This document shows positions 18,600 to 29,780 of a stretch of DNA of 64,000 nucleotides, piece by piece. This DNA is from an uncultured Rhizobiaceae group bacterium. Its GTDB lineage: Bacteria; Pseudomonadota; Alphaproteobacteria; Rhizobiales; Rhizobiaceae. The DNA is taken from assembly GCA_938010435.1 (NCBI GenBank), contig CALLUS010000005.1, positions 310,001-374,000 on the forward strand. Reading direction: 5' to 3'. The translations under genes were made by a program, and so were the position numbers. The stretch's first letter is position 1. Each line of letters begins with the position of its first letter. Under the pieces are notes generated by a model that saw only the letters and a list, made by a program, of their open reading frames with translations, did no database searches and was not told the origin of the DNA.

Positions 18600-19394
18600 T
18601 TATCTGGAAGCGACTAATGATTGATCGAATTGATCTCGAACCATCACACGACCTTTTGTGCCAACGCGTTCGTACAAGTCAATCACGTCTTGATTGATCA
18701 TACGGAAACAGCCTGAAGATGCAGCTTTACCAATTGAATGGGGTTTGTCCGTGCCGTGAATGCGGTAGAGCGTATCACGACCATCTTTAAACAGATACAA
18801 AGCACGTGCCCCCAATGGATTGGCCGGGCTACCCTTCAATCCGTCCGCATATTTCTTCAACTCGGGTTTACGGGCAATCATTTCGGCAGGTGGCGTCCAA
18901 GTGGGCCATTTGGTTTTCCATTGGAGAACTGAATTGCCTGTCCAACCATATCCCTCTTTGCCAACCGCAATGCCGTAACGCATGGCCATGCCGTTCGGTT
19001 GAACGAGATAAAGATGACGACGTCTGGCATCCACAACAATGGTGCCAACGCGCTCTGGACCATAATACTTCACCTGCTGGCGTAAGAAACGTGGATTCAT
19101 CTTGGTGTGATTGAAGGCCTTGATGGAAATCCCATCATCATTTTGTGCAGCATAAATACTGGTATAATCAAACTGTTGAGGTGTTGGTCGTGCTGACACC
19201 GCTTGATCACGAATACGTTCGCGGCGCTGGTCTGATGTCAGTTGGTTCAGTCGCGGCGGTTCAATCAATGCAGCATAAGCAGCACTTCCACTACTTGTCA
19301 TGGATGAACACCCTTGAACAACAACCAAACCGAGTAAGGCGACAAGGCCAATCGCACGCCCATATTTCCAATTTTTGAACTTAGTCATTTGCAT
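18600..19394 (-). CDS. L,D-transpeptidase (YkuD) lipoprotein
   Basis: Periplasmic enzyme that forms 3-3 crosslinks in peptidoglycan or attaches proteins to it. 264 residues. N-terminal signal with a hydrophobic core and VVQGC lipobox. The YkuD domain (about residues 115-255) contains IVVDARRRHLYLVQPNG and the catalytic motif HGTD...SSGCFRM with the nucleophilic cysteine. Transcribed convergently with sseA; the stop codons are adjacent, with no room for a terminator between them. The start may be the ATG at 19394 or 19388. Confidence 0.92.
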   Translation of the reverse strand: MQMTKFKNWKYGRAIGLVALLGLVVVQGCSSMTSSGSAAYAALIEPPRLNQLTSDQRRERIRDQAVSARPTPQQFDYTSIYAAQNDDGISIKAFNHTKMNPRFLRQQVKYYGPERVGTIVVDARRRHLYLVQPNGMAMRYGIAVGKEGYGWTGNSVLQWKTKWPTWTPPAEMIARKPELKKYADGLKGSPANPLGARALYLFKDGRDTLYRIHGTDKPHSIGKAASSGCFRMINQDVIDLYERVGTKGRVMVRDQFDQSLVASR

Positions 19395-19540
19395 TGTTTA
19401 AATTCCCAAATTGTCACTGCAAAAGCATCGTAATTGCTTGTGTTAGTGTGACCTTGGCACGCCTGTGAAATATCTCCAGTGATATTGTGCACACAACAAT
19501 CACACGCACAAAACAATTCCGGTTGATCTCACAAAATGCA

Positions 19541-19574
19541 AAAAGGCCACGTTGGTTACCCAACGCGGCCTTTT
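19541..19574 (-). terminator. Rho-independent terminator after rpoC
   Basis: Stem AAAAGGCCRCGTTGG/CCAACGYGGCCTTTT with a 4-nt loop (one G.U), T-run on the minus strand, 28 nt downstream of the rpoC stop. It ends the rplJL-rpoBC transcript. Confidence 0.88.
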
Positions 19575-19601
19575 AAATTGTATTTGCGTGAAAGAGTTGG
19601 C

Positions 19602-22600
19602 TTATTCAGCCGCTTCCTCACCGCTCATATCAGCCAGCATTGCTGCTTCGGCTTCTTGAACTTTGCGTTGCTCATCAATGATGAGATCATCACGTGAGTT
19701 TGCAACACGACGAACCTGGTTCATCACCCCGCCTGTACCGGCCGGGATCAAACGACCCACGATCACATTCTCTTTCAGGCCTTCCAACGTATCTGACTTA
19801 CCGGCAACAGCCGCTTCTGTCAGAACGCGGGTTGTCTCCTGGAACGAAGCCGCTGAGATAAACGAACGGGTCTGCAACGAAGCCTTCGTGATGCCGAGAA
19901 GAATTGGATCACCAGAAGCTGGCGCACGGCCTTCTTCGACGAGTTTCTCGTTCATCAAGTCCAATTCGATACGGTCCATTTGTTCACCGCGAACAAGACC
20001 GGATTCACCTGCATCAGTGATTTCCACTTTCTGCAGCATCTGACGAACAATCACTTCGATATGCTTGTCGTTGATGCCCACGCCTTGCAAACGATACACT
20101 TCTTGCACTTCATCAACGAGGTAAGACGCAAGCGCCTCAACACCTTTAACAGCAAGAATATCGTGTGGAGCCGGGTTACCGTCGAGCAGGTAATCACCTT
20201 TTTCAATCGGGTCGCCATCCTGATGGTGGAAAGGCTTCCCTTTTGGAATGAGGTGCTCAACAGGCTCTACAGTCTCGTCGTTTGGCTCAATGTGAATGCG
20301 ACGCTTGTTCTTGTAGTCACGGCCGAAACGAATTGTTCCGTCGATCTCAGCAATAACAGCAGCATCCTTTGGGCGACGCGCTTCAAACAATTCCGCCACA
20401 CGTGGAAGACCACCGGTGATGTCTTTTGTTTTTGCACTTTCCAAAGGCACACGTGCAAGCACGTCACCAGCATGGATTTCTGAATCAGGCTCAACCGAAA
20501 GGATCGCATCAACAGACAGAAGGAAGCGAGCATCGCCGCCCTGCTCTGACTTAACCAAATTGCCTTTCTTATCTTTCACAACAAGAGCAGGTTTCAGATC
20601 AACACCACGCGGGTTGGTGCGCCAGTCGATAACCATACGTTTGGTGATACCTGTATTCTCATCCGCAGATTCTGAAACAGATACGCCATCCAACAGATCT
20701 TCAAACTCAACCTTGCCGCTTGCAGGCGTCAAAATCGGGCGTGTGTAAGGGTCCCATTCAGCAATACGCTGGCCTTGTTTTACATTGTCTCCATCGTCAA
20801 CGTGAATCCGTGAACCATAAGTGACGCGGTGTACAGCAAGCTCTTTGCCTTGATCATCATGGATCAAAACAGCCATGTTACGACCCATAACCATCATGTT
20901 GCCGCTGGAATCGCGAACCATGTTGCGGTTGCGGATTTTCACAACGCCTTCATACGAAGCTTCGATAAAGGAGCTATCGACAACGTTCGCTGTACCACCA
21001 ATGTGGAACGTACGCATGGTCAACTGTGTGCCCGGTTCACCGATGGACTGAGCAGCGATTACGCCAACAGCCTCACCCATATTCACAGGTGTACCACGCG
21101 CAAGGTCGCGACCGTAACAAGTGCCACAGATACCTGTACGTGTTTCACATGTGAGTGCAGAACGGATTTTCACCTGCTGGATGCCTGCATCTTCAATCGC
21201 TAAACCAAGCGGCTCTTCAATTGATTGACCGGCTTTGACAATGACTTCACCGGTTTCAGGGTGAACCACATCTTCCGCAGCAGCACGACCAACAATACGC
21301 TGGCTTAAAGATGCAACCATTTGGCCGGAATCCACGATAGCCTGCATTGTTAGACCGTTTTCGGTGCCACAATCTTCTTCATTGATAATGCAATCTTGTG
21401 CAACGTCAACGAGACGGCGCGTCAGATAACCGGAGTTCGCTGTTTTCAAAGCCGTATCTGCAAGACCCTTACGGGCACCGTGGGTGGAGTTAAAATACTC
21501 CATCACAGTCAGACCTTCTTTAAAGTTAGAAATGATCGGTGTTTCGATAATCTCACCGGAAGGCTTAGCCATAAGACCGCGCATACCAGCAAGCTGTTTC
21601 ATCTGCGCTGGCGAACCACGCGCACCGGAACGGGACATCATGTAAACAGAGTTCATCTGCAATTGACGACCATCTTTATCGAACTTGGTCTCTTGCAGAC
21701 CGTCCATCATTTCGTCAGCAACTTTGTCGCCACACTTCGCCCAGGCATCAACAACTTTGTTGTATTTCTCGCCTTGGGTGATGAGACCATCATTGTATTG
21801 TTGCTCGAATTCTTTCGCGAGAGCGGAAGTTTCGGCAACCATGCCTTCCTTCGTGGCCGGAATAACCATGTCGTCTTTACCGAACGAAATACCGGCTTTA
21901 CACGCATTGGTGAAACCCAGTTTCATGATTTGGTCAGCAAAGATCACAGTGTCCTTCTGACCGCACTTGCGGTAAACCTTGTCGATCATCGCTGAGATGT
22001 TCTTCTTGGTCATTTCTTGGTTGCAGATGTCGTAAGTCACACCAGGACGGCGCGGCAACAATTCACCCATCAACATACGCCCCGGAGTCGTATCAACGAT
22101 TTCAGATGTCGGGTTACCTTCATCATCAACCGATTTGAAACGGCCTTTGATTTTTGCATGCAGCGTCACAACTTTGTTGTCCAAAGCGTGCTGTAGCTCC
22201 CCCATATCACCAAAGATCATGCCCTGACCCGGCTCGTTTTCAGCTTCAATTGATAGATAGTAAAGACCCAAAACGATATCCTGCGACGGAACAATAATCG
22301 GCTGACCATTCGCCGGGTGCAGGATGTTGTTTGTGGACATCATCAAAACGCGGGCTTCAAGCTGCGCTTCCAATGAAAGCGGAACGTGAACCGCCATTTG
22401 GTCGCCATCAAAGTCAGCGTTGAACGCTGCGCAAACGAGCGGATGCAAATGGATCGCTTTACCTTCGATCAAAACAGGTTCGAAAGCCTGAATGCCAAGA
22501 CGGTGAAGTGTTGGCGCACGGTTCAAAAGAACCGGATGTTCGCGGATAACCTCATCGAGGATATCCCAAACTTCCGGCTTCTCTTTTTCAACCAGCTTCT

Positions 22601-23798
22601 TCGCCTGTTTCACAGTTGAAGAATAACCTTTGGCATCAAGACGTGCATAGATGAACGGCTTGAAGAGTTCCAAAGCCATTTTCTTAGGTAAACCACACTG
22701 ATGCAGTTTCAATTCGGGTCCAACCACGATCACGGAACGGCCTGAATAGTCGACACGCTTTCCGAGCAAATTCTGACGGAAGCGACCTTGCTTACCTTTC
22801 AACATATCAGACAATGATTTCAACGGACGCTTGTTCGCACCAGTAATGGTACGGCCACGGCGGCCGTTATCAAACAATGCATCAACAGATTCCTGCAACA
22901 TACGCTTTTCATTACGAATAATGATGTCAGGCGCACGAAGCTCCATCAAACGCTTCAAGCGGTTGTTACGGTTGATCACACGACGGTAAAGGTCGTTCAA
23001 ATCAGACGTTGCGAAACGGCCACCATCCAACGGTACCAACGGACGAAGGTCCGGCGGGATCACAGGGATCGTTTTCATGATCATCCATTCAGGACGGTTG
23101 CCTGAATCAAGGAACGCCTCAGCTGTTTTAAGACGCTTGGAAAGCTTCTTATATTTCAGCTCGGAAGTGGTTGTCGCGATCTCTTCACGAATTTCGTTGA
23201 CTAGTTTCTCAAGATCAAGACCGGACAACATTTCGTGGATCGCTTCAGCACCAATCATAGCGTTGAATGCGTCTTCACCATACTCTTCCTCAGCAACCAT
23301 GTGCTCTTCTTCAGAAAGAAGCTGGAATTCTTTAAGTGGCGTCAGACCCGGCTCAATCACAACGAAGTTTTCGAAGTAAAGAACACGTTCAAGATCTTTC
23401 AAAGTCAGGTCCAAAAGAAGACCAATGCGCGATGGCAAAGACTTCAAGAACCAGATGTGAGCAACCGGTGAAGCAAGATCGATGTGCCCCATACGTTCAC
23501 GACGAACGCGGGACAGAGTGACTTCAACGCCACACTTTTCACAGATAATGCCTTTATATTTCATACGCTTGTATTTGCCACACAGGCATTCGTAATCTTT
23601 GATCGGGCCAAAGATACGGGCGCAGAAAAGACCGTCGCGCTCAGGCTTGAACGTACGATAGTTGATGGTTTCCGGCTTTTTGATTTCGCCGAATGACCAA
23701 GAAAGAATTTTCTCAGGTGAAGCAATCGAAATCCGAATGGAATCGAAAGATTGTGCCACCACCTGCGGGTTGAAGAGATTCATGACCTCATGGTTCAT
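19602..23798 (-). CDS. rpoC: RNA polymerase beta' subunit
   Basis: Largest catalytic subunit of RNA polymerase, 1398 residues from [12 protein letters not shown]. This start has AAAGGAGC upstream; the frame continues 33 residues upstream into the rpoB-rpoC gap, which is not likely coding. Visible: zinc site [20 protein letters not shown], the catalytic [14 protein letters not shown] with three aspartates, the trigger-loop region and the second zinc site [10 protein letters not shown]. No lineage insertions noticed. Follows rpoB by 113 nt containing two hairpins. Confidence 0.98.
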   Translation of the reverse strand: MNHEVMNLFNPQVVAQSFDSIRISIASPEKILSWSFGEIKKPETINYRTFKPERDGLFCARIFGPIKDYECLCGKYKRMKYKGIICEKCGVEVTLSRVRRERMGHIDLASPVAHIWFLKSLPSRIGLLLDLTLKDLERVLYFENFVVIEPGLTPLKEFQLLSEEEHMVAEEEYGEDAFNAMIGAEAIHEMLSGLDLEKLVNEIREEIATTTSELKYKKLSKRLKTAEAFLDSGNRPEWMIMKTIPVIPPDLRPLVPLDGGRFATSDLNDLYRRVINRNNRLKRLMELRAPDIIIRNEKRMLQESVDALFDNGRRGRTITGANKRPLKSLSDMLKGKQGRFRQNLLGKRVDYSGRSVIVVGPELKLHQCGLPKKMALELFKPFIYARLDAKGYSSTVKQAKKLVEKEKPEVWDILDEVIREHPVLLNRAPTLHRLGIQAFEPVLIEGKAIHLHPLVCAAFNADFDGDQMAVHVPLSLEAQLEARVLMMSTNNILHPANGQPIIVPSQDIVLGLYYLSIEAENEPGQGMIFGDMGELQHALDNKVVTLHAKIKGRFKSVDDEGNPTSEIVDTTPGRMLMGELLPRRPGVTYDICNQEMTKKNISAMIDKVYRKCGQKDTVIFADQIMKLGFTNACKAGISFGKDDMVIPATKEGMVAETSALAKEFEQQYNDGLITQGEKYNKVVDAWAKCGDKVADEMMDGLQETKFDKDGRQLQMNSVYMMSRSGARGSPAQMKQLAGMRGLMAKPSGEIIETPIISNFKEGLTVMEYFNSTHGARKGLADTALKTANSGYLTRRLVDVAQDCIINEEDCGTENGLTMQAIVDSGQMVASLSQRIVGRAAAEDVVHPETGEVIVKAGQSIEEPLGLAIEDAGIQQVKIRSALTCETRTGICGTCYGRDLARGTPVNMGEAVGVIAAQSIGEPGTQLTMRTFHIGGTANVVDSSFIEASYEGVVKIRNRNMVRDSSGNMMVMGRNMAVLIHDDQGKELAVHRVTYGSRIHVDDGDNVKQGQRIAEWDPYTRPILTPASGKVEFEDLLDGVSVSESADENTGITKRMVIDWRTNPRGVDLKPALVVKDKKGNLVKSEQGGDARFLLSVDAILSVEPDSEIHAGDVLARVPLESAKTKDITGGLPRVAELFEARRPKDAAVIAEIDGTIRFGRDYKNKRRIHIEPNDETVEPVEHLIPKGKPFHHQDGDPIEKGDYLLDGNPAPHDILAVKGVEALASYLVDEVQEVYRLQGVGINDKHIEVIVRQMLQKVEITDAGESGLVRGEQMDRIELDLMNEKLVEEGRAPASGDPILLGITKASLQTRSFISAASFQETTRVLTEAAVAGKSDTLEGLKENVIVGRLIPAGTGGVMNQVRRVANSRDDLIIDEQRKVQEAEAAMLADMSGEEAAE

Positions 23799-23830
23799 GT
23801 GTCTTGCTCCTTTGGGCTCTCGCCCCTTGC

Positions 23831-23902
23831 GGCTCAATAAATTTTTGAGCCTTAAAATTTCGCTTTTACGCAAACTGGCGGGGCGCACCTTTGGCACGCC
23901 CC
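23831..23902 (-). repeat. Two hairpins in the rpoB-rpoC gap
   Basis: A perfect 7-bp stem GGCTCAA/TTGAGCC (23831-23851) and a longer stem GGGGCGCACC/GGCACGCCCC with two central mismatches (23880-23902) lie between rpoB and rpoC. Neither is followed by a T-run, so they are more likely mRNA processing or stability elements than terminators. Confidence 0.55.
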
Positions 23903-23911
23903 AATTCGGAT

Positions 23912-26900
23912 TTACTCGGCAGCGTCCGGAAGATCGAACTCTTCGCTTTCTGTTTCTTCTTCTTCGATCTCCAGTTTGGAGTTTTCGAGGTCGACAGAAA
24001 GACCAAGTGAGCGCATTTCCTTGACGAGTACATTGAATGATTCCGGAATGCCGGATTCAAACGTATCGTCACCGCGAACAATGGATTCATACACTTTGGT
24101 ACGTCCGGCCACGTCATCCGACTTAACGGTGAGCATTTCCTGCAACGTGTAAGCAGCGCCGTAAGCTTCAAGCGCCCACACTTCCATCTCACCAAAGCGC
24201 TGACCACCGAACTGTGCTTTACCACCCAGCGGCTGCTGCGTGACAAGTGAGTAAGGACCAATCGAACGGGCGTGGATTTTATCATCCACCAAGTGGTGCA
24301 GTTTGAGCATGTAGATATAGCCCATTGTCACCTGACGATCGAAGGCTTCACCAGTACGTCCATCATACAATGTTGACTGACCGGACCCTTCCAGACCCGC
24401 CAATTCAAGCATATCAACAACGTCAGGCTCATGCGCTCCATCAAACACTGGCGTTGCAATACGAACACCCGTTTTGATTTGATCCGCAAGACGCTCAACA
24501 GAAGCATCATCGTAATCACGAACGGGTTCGTTACGATCATTTGCCGGATAGATGGCTTCAAGTTCCTGACGAAGCGCTTTAGCTTCACCTGTTTTCTTGT
24601 AGTCTTCCAACAAGTGACCAATCTTACGCCCCATGCCTGCACACGCCCAACCGAGGTGTGTTTCAAGAATTTGACCCACGTTCATACGTGATGGAACACC
24701 AAGGGGGTTCAACACGATATCAGCATGTGTTCCGTCTTCAAGGAACGGCATATCTTCGATTGGCATGATGCGAGACACCACACCTTTGTTGCCGTGGCGG
24801 CCAGCCATTTTATCACCCGGCTGAAGCTTACGCTTAATCGCCACGAAGACTTTGACCATTTTCATGACGCCTGGCGGCAATTCGTCACCACGCTGAAGCT
24901 TCTCAACTTTGTCCATGAAACGACCTTCAAGAAGGCCTTTGGATTCGTCGTAAGTTCCGCGAAGCGCTTCAATCTGACCTTGCAGCTTTTCATTGTCGAC
25001 AGCAAACATCCACCACTGACTACGAGGAAATTCTTCCATCATTTCAGGGCTGAGTTTCGTGCCTTTTTTGTAGCCTTTAGGACCAGCAACAGCTTCTTTG
25101 CCTTTCAGCATATCAGCGAGGCGACCATAAACGTTGCGATCAAGGATCGCTTGTTCATCGTCACGGTCTTTTGCCAGTGTTTCGATTTCTTCACGTTCGA
25201 TTGCCATCGCACGTTCGTCTTTTTCAATACCGTGACGGTTGAAAACACGAACTTCAACAACAGTACCAAAAGCACCAGGGCTCATGCGCAGTGACGTATC
25301 ACGAACGTCAGAAGCTTTCTCACCAAAGATCGCACGCAGAAGCTTTTCCTCTGGTGTCATCGGGCTTTCGCCCTTTGGTGTGATCTTACCAACAAGAATA
25401 TCGCCCGGACCAACTTCAGCACCAATATAAGTGATACCTGCTTCGTCGAGGTTTTTCAGAGCCTCTTCAGAAACATTTGGAATATCACGAGTGATTTCTT
25501 CCGGTCCAAGCTTCGTATCACGTGCCATCACTTCGAATTCTTCGAGGTGGATAGAAGTGAAAACATCGTCACGCACAATACGTTCTGACAGAAGGATGGA
25601 GTCTTCGAAGTTGTAACCGTTCCAAGGCATAAACGCGACGAGCACGTTGCGGCCAAGCGCCAAATCACCAAGATCGGTTGATGGACCATCAGCAATAATG
25701 TCGCCTTTGTTCAAAATATCGCCCACACGAACCAGCGGACGCTGGTTGATACATGTGGATTGGTTTGAACGCTGGAATTTTTGCAGACGATAGATGTCAA
25801 CACCAGGCTTGCCCGGGTCAAGATCAGCCGTCGCGCGCACAACAATACGTGTAGCATCAACCTGATCCACAACCCCTGCCCGCTTGGCACCAATAGCAGC
25901 ACCAGAGTCACGCGCAACGATTGGTTCCATGCCAGTACCAACAAATGGTGCTTCAGCGCGGACCAAAGGCACCGCCTGACGCATCATGTTGGCACCCATA
26001 AGCGCACGGTTCGCATCATCGTTTTCAAGGAATGGAATAAGCGCCGCCGCAACAGACACAAGCTGTTTTGGTGACACATCCATGAGATCAACATTGCCAA
26101 CCGGCATACGCTGAACATCACCTGCCTGACGGCAGATCACGGTATCATTGACGAAAACACCTTTGGCATCCAATTCAGCATTTGCTTGAGCAACTGTGTA
26201 CTTGGCTTCTTCCATTGCTGAAAGGTAAACCACATCACTTGTCACCTTGCCGTCAACAACCTTGCGGTACGGGCTTTCAATGAAGCCATACTTATTGATG
26301 CGGGCAAACGTTGCCAGTGAGTTGATCAAACCAATGTTCGGGCCTTCCGGCGTTTCAATTGGGCAAATACGGCCATAATGAGTTGGGTGCACGTCGCGCA
26401 CTTCAAAACCGGCACGTTCTCGTGTCAGACCACCCGGGCCAAGCGCTGAAAGACGACGCTTGTGCGTAATCTCGGACAGCGGGTTCGTTTGGTCCATAAA
26501 TTGAGACAATTGTGAAGAACCGAAGAATTCACGAACCGCAGCAGCAGCCGGTTTCGCATTGATCAGATCTTGCGGCATCACTGTGTCGATTTCGATGGAA
26601 GACATACGCTCTTTAATAGCGCGTTCCATGCGAAGCAGACCAACACGATATTGATTTTCCATCAATTCACCAACGGAACGCACACGGCGGTTTCCGAGGT
26701 TGTCAATATCATCAATATCGCCGCGACCATCACGCAGACCAACAAGGGTCTTCATGACGGACAAAATGTCTTCTTTGCGCAGAACACGAACAGTGTCTTC
26801 CGCATCAAGGTCAAGACGCATATTCATTTTCACACGGCCAACCGCAGAAAGATCATAACGCTCACGATCGAAGAACAATGACTGGAACATAGCTTCCGCT

Positions 26901-28072
26901 GTTTCCAGTGTCGGTGGTTCACCCGGGCGCATCACACGATAGATATCGAACAGAGCTTCCTGACGCGAGGAATTTTTGTCAGCAGCCAATGTGGAACGCA
27001 TATACGACCCGATGGTGACGTGGTCGATATCGAGAAGATCGAGCTCTTTGTAACCAAGCTCGTCGAGCATGATCAAATTCTCTTCGTCTAACTCATCACC
27101 GGCTTCCATGTAGATTTCGCCGGTTTCCATATTGACGATATCTTCGGAGAGATAGCGACCATGAACCTGCTCAGCAGTAATGCGGATTTCTTTGACCTTC
27201 TCACCAACGTCTTTGATGACGCGAGCGGTAACTTTCTTACCGGCCTCTATAACGACCTTACCGGTCTTGGCATCAATAATATCTTCAGTTGGTTTGGAAC
27301 CTTTCAAACGCTCACCGTCGAACGGCATACGCCACCCCTTGTCACCATCGTTGGTGAACTTAACAGTGTTGTAGAAATGCTCGAGAATTTCTTCTCCGTC
27401 GAGACCCAGCGCCATCAACAAAGATGTGGCAGGGATTTTACGACGGCGGTCAATACGTGCGTACACGATATCCTTGGCATCGAATTCGATATCGAGCCAT
27501 GAACCACGGTAAGGAATAACACGCGATGCGAACAACAACTTACCGGAAGAGTGTGTTTTGCCCTTATCATGATCGAAGAACACGCCCGGTGAACGGTGCA
27601 TTTGGGAAACAATAACACGCTCAGTGCCATTGATAATAAACGTACCGTTGCCGGTCATGAGCGGCATGTCGCCCATATAAACTTCTTGTTCTTTGATATT
27701 GGTGACAGACTTCGCGCCTGTTTCTTCATCAATATCAAACACAATCAAACGCAGCGTCACTTTAAGTGGCGCAGAATAAGTCATATCGCGCTGACGGCAC
27801 TCTTCTGTGTCATATTTTGGCGGCTCGAAATCGTAACGTACGAAATCCAGCTGAGCAGCACCGGAAAAATCTTTGATTGGGAACACAGAGTGGAAGACCG
27901 CCTGCAGGCCCTCATCACCACGCCCGCCTTCGGGTTCATCAACCATCAGGAATGCGTCGTAAGAAGACATTTGAACCTCAATCAGGTTCGGCATATCCGT
28001 TACTTCTGTGATATTTCCGTAAACTTTACGAACGCGTTTACGGCCGTTGAAAACATGAGCTTGTGAAGCCAT
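23912..28072 (-). CDS. rpoB: RNA polymerase beta subunit
   Basis: Catalytic beta subunit, 1386 residues; start [19 protein letters not shown] with GAGGAA upstream. The rifampicin-binding cluster reads [20 protein letters not shown] followed by [12 protein letters not shown]; the residues usually mutated to resistance (Asp516, His526, Ser531 in E. coli numbering) are wild type. The Thr in DQTNP is normal in alphaproteobacteria. Other landmarks: [13 protein letters not shown] and [15 protein letters not shown]. The acidic tail ([19 protein letters not shown]) is usual for the group. Confidence 0.98.
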   Translation of the reverse strand: MASQAHVFNGRKRVRKVYGNITEVTDMPNLIEVQMSSYDAFLMVDEPEGGRGDEGLQAVFHSVFPIKDFSGAAQLDFVRYDFEPPKYDTEECRQRDMTYSAPLKVTLRLIVFDIDEETGAKSVTNIKEQEVYMGDMPLMTGNGTFIINGTERVIVSQMHRSPGVFFDHDKGKTHSSGKLLFASRVIPYRGSWLDIEFDAKDIVYARIDRRRKIPATSLLMALGLDGEEILEHFYNTVKFTNDGDKGWRMPFDGERLKGSKPTEDIIDAKTGKVVIEAGKKVTARVIKDVGEKVKEIRITAEQVHGRYLSEDIVNMETGEIYMEAGDELDEENLIMLDELGYKELDLLDIDHVTIGSYMRSTLAADKNSSRQEALFDIYRVMRPGEPPTLETAEAMFQSLFFDRERYDLSAVGRVKMNMRLDLDAEDTVRVLRKEDILSVMKTLVGLRDGRGDIDDIDNLGNRRVRSVGELMENQYRVGLLRMERAIKERMSSIEIDTVMPQDLINAKPAAAAVREFFGSSQLSQFMDQTNPLSEITHKRRLSALGPGGLTRERAGFEVRDVHPTHYGRICPIETPEGPNIGLINSLATFARINKYGFIESPYRKVVDGKVTSDVVYLSAMEEAKYTVAQANAELDAKGVFVNDTVICRQAGDVQRMPVGNVDLMDVSPKQLVSVAAALIPFLENDDANRALMGANMMRQAVPLVRAEAPFVGTGMEPIVARDSGAAIGAKRAGVVDQVDATRIVVRATADLDPGKPGVDIYRLQKFQRSNQSTCINQRPLVRVGDILNKGDIIADGPSTDLGDLALGRNVLVAFMPWNGYNFEDSILLSERIVRDDVFTSIHLEEFEVMARDTKLGPEEITRDIPNVSEEALKNLDEAGITYIGAEVGPGDILVGKITPKGESPMTPEEKLLRAIFGEKASDVRDTSLRMSPGAFGTVVEVRVFNRHGIEKDERAMAIEREEIETLAKDRDDEQAILDRNVYGRLADMLKGKEAVAGPKGYKKGTKLSPEMMEEFPRSQWWMFAVDNEKLQGQIEALRGTYDESKGLLEGRFMDKVEKLQRGDELPPGVMKMVKVFVAIKRKLQPGDKMAGRHGNKGVVSRIMPIEDMPFLEDGTHADIVLNPLGVPSRMNVGQILETHLGWACAGMGRKIGHLLEDYKKTGEAKALRQELEAIYPANDRNEPVRDYDDASVERLADQIKTGVRIATPVFDGAHEPDVVDMLELAGLEGSGQSTLYDGRTGEAFDRQVTMGYIYMLKLHHLVDDKIHARSIGPYSLVTQQPLGGKAQFGGQRFGEMEVWALEAYGAAYTLQEMLTVKSDDVAGRTKVYESIVRGDDTFESGIPESFNVLVKEMRSLGLSVDLENSKLEIEEEETESEEFDLPDAAE

Positions 28073-28239
28073 GGAGTTTCCTCATTTTTATTTGCAGTTC
28101 GTAAGAACCGCACATGCAAAAACAGCGCTACGCACCAGCCCTCTCCTCGCAGAAAGAACGACACGGACGCTGCATATAAACTGTTGATGTCAGACAAGTC
28201 GCCAAAAAGACCTATTCAACCGGACTTTCAGGACACTCG

Positions 28240-28258
28240 CCAATCCAACAGGATTTGG
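28240..28258 (-). repeat. Secondary hairpin downstream of the rplL-rpoB stem
   Basis: CCAATCC/GGATTTGG (28240-28246 and 28251-28258) can pair with one bulge, on the rpoB-proximal side of the large stem. No T-run follows. It may be part of a processing site. Confidence 0.4.
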
Positions 28259-28262
28259 AGTC

Positions 28263-28300
28263 TGTAATCCCCCAAATACGAATCTTATTGGGGGATTACA
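28263..28300 (-). promoter_or_regulatory. Long stem-loop between rplL and rpoB, candidate attenuator or processing site
   Basis: Perfect 13-bp inverted repeat TGTAATCCCCCAA/TTGGGGGATTACA with a 12-nt loop. It is not followed by T-rich sequence in either direction. In enterobacteria the rplL-rpoB gap carries an attenuator and an RNase III site that set the ribosomal-protein to polymerase ratio; this stem sits in the equivalent place. Function is inferred. Confidence 0.6.
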
Positions 28301-28356
28301 AGTGTTTCTTTCGCAACAATGTGTTGCAAATGTGAAACTTAAGTCAGCTTTGAAGC

Positions 28357-28725
28357 TTACTTGAGCTCTACAGAAGCACCAGCTTCTTCGAGCTGCTTTT
28401 TGATTTCTTCGGCTTCGCCTTTAGAAATACCTTCTTTAACGGGCTTAGGAGCGCCTTCAACAAGGTCTTTAGCTTCTTTCAGACCGAGACCTGTGATGCC
28501 GCGAACTTCTTTAATTACGTTGATTTTCTTGTCGCCAGCAGCAGTCAAGACAACGTCAAATTCAGTTTTCTCTTCAGCAGCTTCAGCAGGTGCGCCAGCA
28601 GCGGCGGCAGCAACAGGAGCAGCAGCAGAAACGCCCCAATGCTCTTCGAGCATTGTAGAGAGCTCAGCAGCTTCCATAACAGTCAGTGCAGAAAGGTCGT
28701 CCACGATCTTTTTGAGATCAGCCAT
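28357..28725 (-). CDS. rplL: Ribosomal protein L7/L12
   Basis: Stalk protein of the 50S subunit recruiting translational GTPases. 122 residues: N-terminal dimerisation domain ([20 protein letters not shown]), Ala-rich hinge ([14 protein letters not shown]), C-terminal domain with [19 protein letters not shown]. Lies 69 nt downstream of rplJ in the usual order. Confidence 0.98.
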   Translation of the reverse strand: MADLKKIVDDLSALTVMEAAELSTMLEEHWGVSAAAPVAAAAAGAPAEAAEEKTEFDVVLTAAGDKKINVIKEVRGITGLGLKEAKDLVEGAPKPVKEGISKGEAEEIKKQLEEAGASVELK

Positions 28726-28794
28726 GATATTAATCCTTAGATAGGTTCAAACGTGTTGTTTGAGAATTTTAAAATTGGTTTGGTATGAAGTCCG

Positions 28795-29310
28795 CTACGC
28801 AGCTTCTTTTGATGAGTACGCTCCGATAACCCGAGCCACCTGACCCGCAGGGGCTTTGGTGATCATTGCAATTCGCTGTGCAGGTGTTGTGATCATACCG
28901 ATCAATTTACCGCGCAGTTCATCCAATGATGGCAATGAAGCAAGTGCCTTCACGCCATTGGCATCGAGTGCAGTTGCGCCCATAGCACCACCGAGAATAA
29001 CGAGTTTTTCGTTTTTCTTGGCGAAGTCATGAGCAGCTTTCGGTGCTGCAACCGGATCTTCTGCATAAGCAAGAAGAGTTGGTCCTGTCAGATATTCTGA
29101 CATGGATGCAGCATCTGTACCCTCAAGAGCAAGCTTGACGAGACGGTTCTTCGCAACTTTCACTGTGCCGCCAGCTTTGCGCATAGATGAACGAAGTTCC
29201 GTCATCTCTGCCACTGTCAAACCAGTATATTGTGCCACGATGACAGAACCGGCGCCCGAAAGCGTGTCTTTCATCTCAGCAACAAATTCGCGTTTTTCCG
29301 CTCTTTCCAA
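28795..29310 (-). CDS. rplJ: Ribosomal protein L10
   Basis: Stalk base protein that holds the L7/L12 dimers and, with them, represses its own mRNA. The best start is TTG at 29310, giving (M)[16 protein letters not shown], the usual alphaproteobacterial N-terminus, with a good GGAG site 8 nt upstream. The ATG at 29337 would add 9 residues (MREVNWRDK), of which the EVNW codons are the ribosome-binding site itself. 171 residues. Core motif [17 protein letters not shown] is visible. Confidence 0.95.
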   Translation of the reverse strand: MERAEKREFVAEMKDTLSGAGSVIVAQYTGLTVAEMTELRSSMRKAGGTVKVAKNRLVKLALEGTDAASMSEYLTGPTLLAYAEDPVAAPKAAHDFAKKNEKLVILGGAMGATALDANGVKALASLPSLDELRGKLIGMITTPAQRIAMITKAPAGQVARVIGAYSSKEAA

Positions 29311-29457
29311 TTTGTCTCTCCAGTTTACCTCCCGCATACGCGCGCATGCACGTGCGAATTGGGGGGCGGTTCAATTTTGCTGCCGTCTTCCAGAAGGAAT
29401 ATGGCAACAGCTTAATCCTGCCCCCTCGCAAACTTTACAGTTTTTGAGGCAAATCCG

Positions 29458-29567
29458 TTCGAACAAGCCGTTTCCGGCTGAAACTGTTCTCACCGTCTGT
29501 GCGGGCAAATATTAAGAGGCCAAAGCCCCACCAGCAGTCTTGGACAGGCGTGTACCAAAATACACGC
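29458..29567 (-). promoter_or_regulatory. L10 leader, autoregulatory 5' UTR of rplJL-rpoBC
   Basis: The 5' UTR starts with a 7-bp hairpin GCGTGTA/TACACGC (29548-29567). It is followed by CCAAGACTGCTGGTGGGG (29543-29526), which resembles the conserved L10-binding segment of L10 leaders, and then by a further stem AGCCG/CGGCT (29466-29479). Binding of the L10-(L12)4 complex to such a leader represses translation. The match is by eye; a covariance-model search (Rfam L10_leader) would settle it. Confidence 0.5.
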
Positions 29568-29571
29568 GCGG

Positions 29572-29600
29572 GATATGACAGAGGTGACGCAGGATTGCAA
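29572..29600 (-). promoter_or_regulatory. Candidate sigma-70 promoter of rplJL-rpoBC
   Basis: Minus strand TTGCAA (29600-29595), 17-nt spacer, CATATC (29577-29572). The predicted start falls at the first base or so of the leader hairpin, which supports it. The 180 nt beyond (29601-29780), up to the Shedu stop, show no other gene or structure I can name. Confidence 0.5.
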
Positions 29601-29780
29601 GGGGAAATGGAGTTGGGAGTTCAGGGCAAACAATTGGTCTGCTGGTGATGGGATGTATTGGGACGCGCGGTTAATGTCTGGGTCTGGGGGATTGCGGACA
29701 TTGATCGAACCTGACCTTTAAGCTCTTGGCCCAAAAAGCAGACTTAGCTTAGAGGCGACAATCGCAGCAAAAATGCGACC

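Noticed and set aside
23912-28072. Rifampicin-resistance substitution DQTNP in RpoB
   Set aside because: Thr at this position is the normal residue in alphaproteobacterial RpoB.
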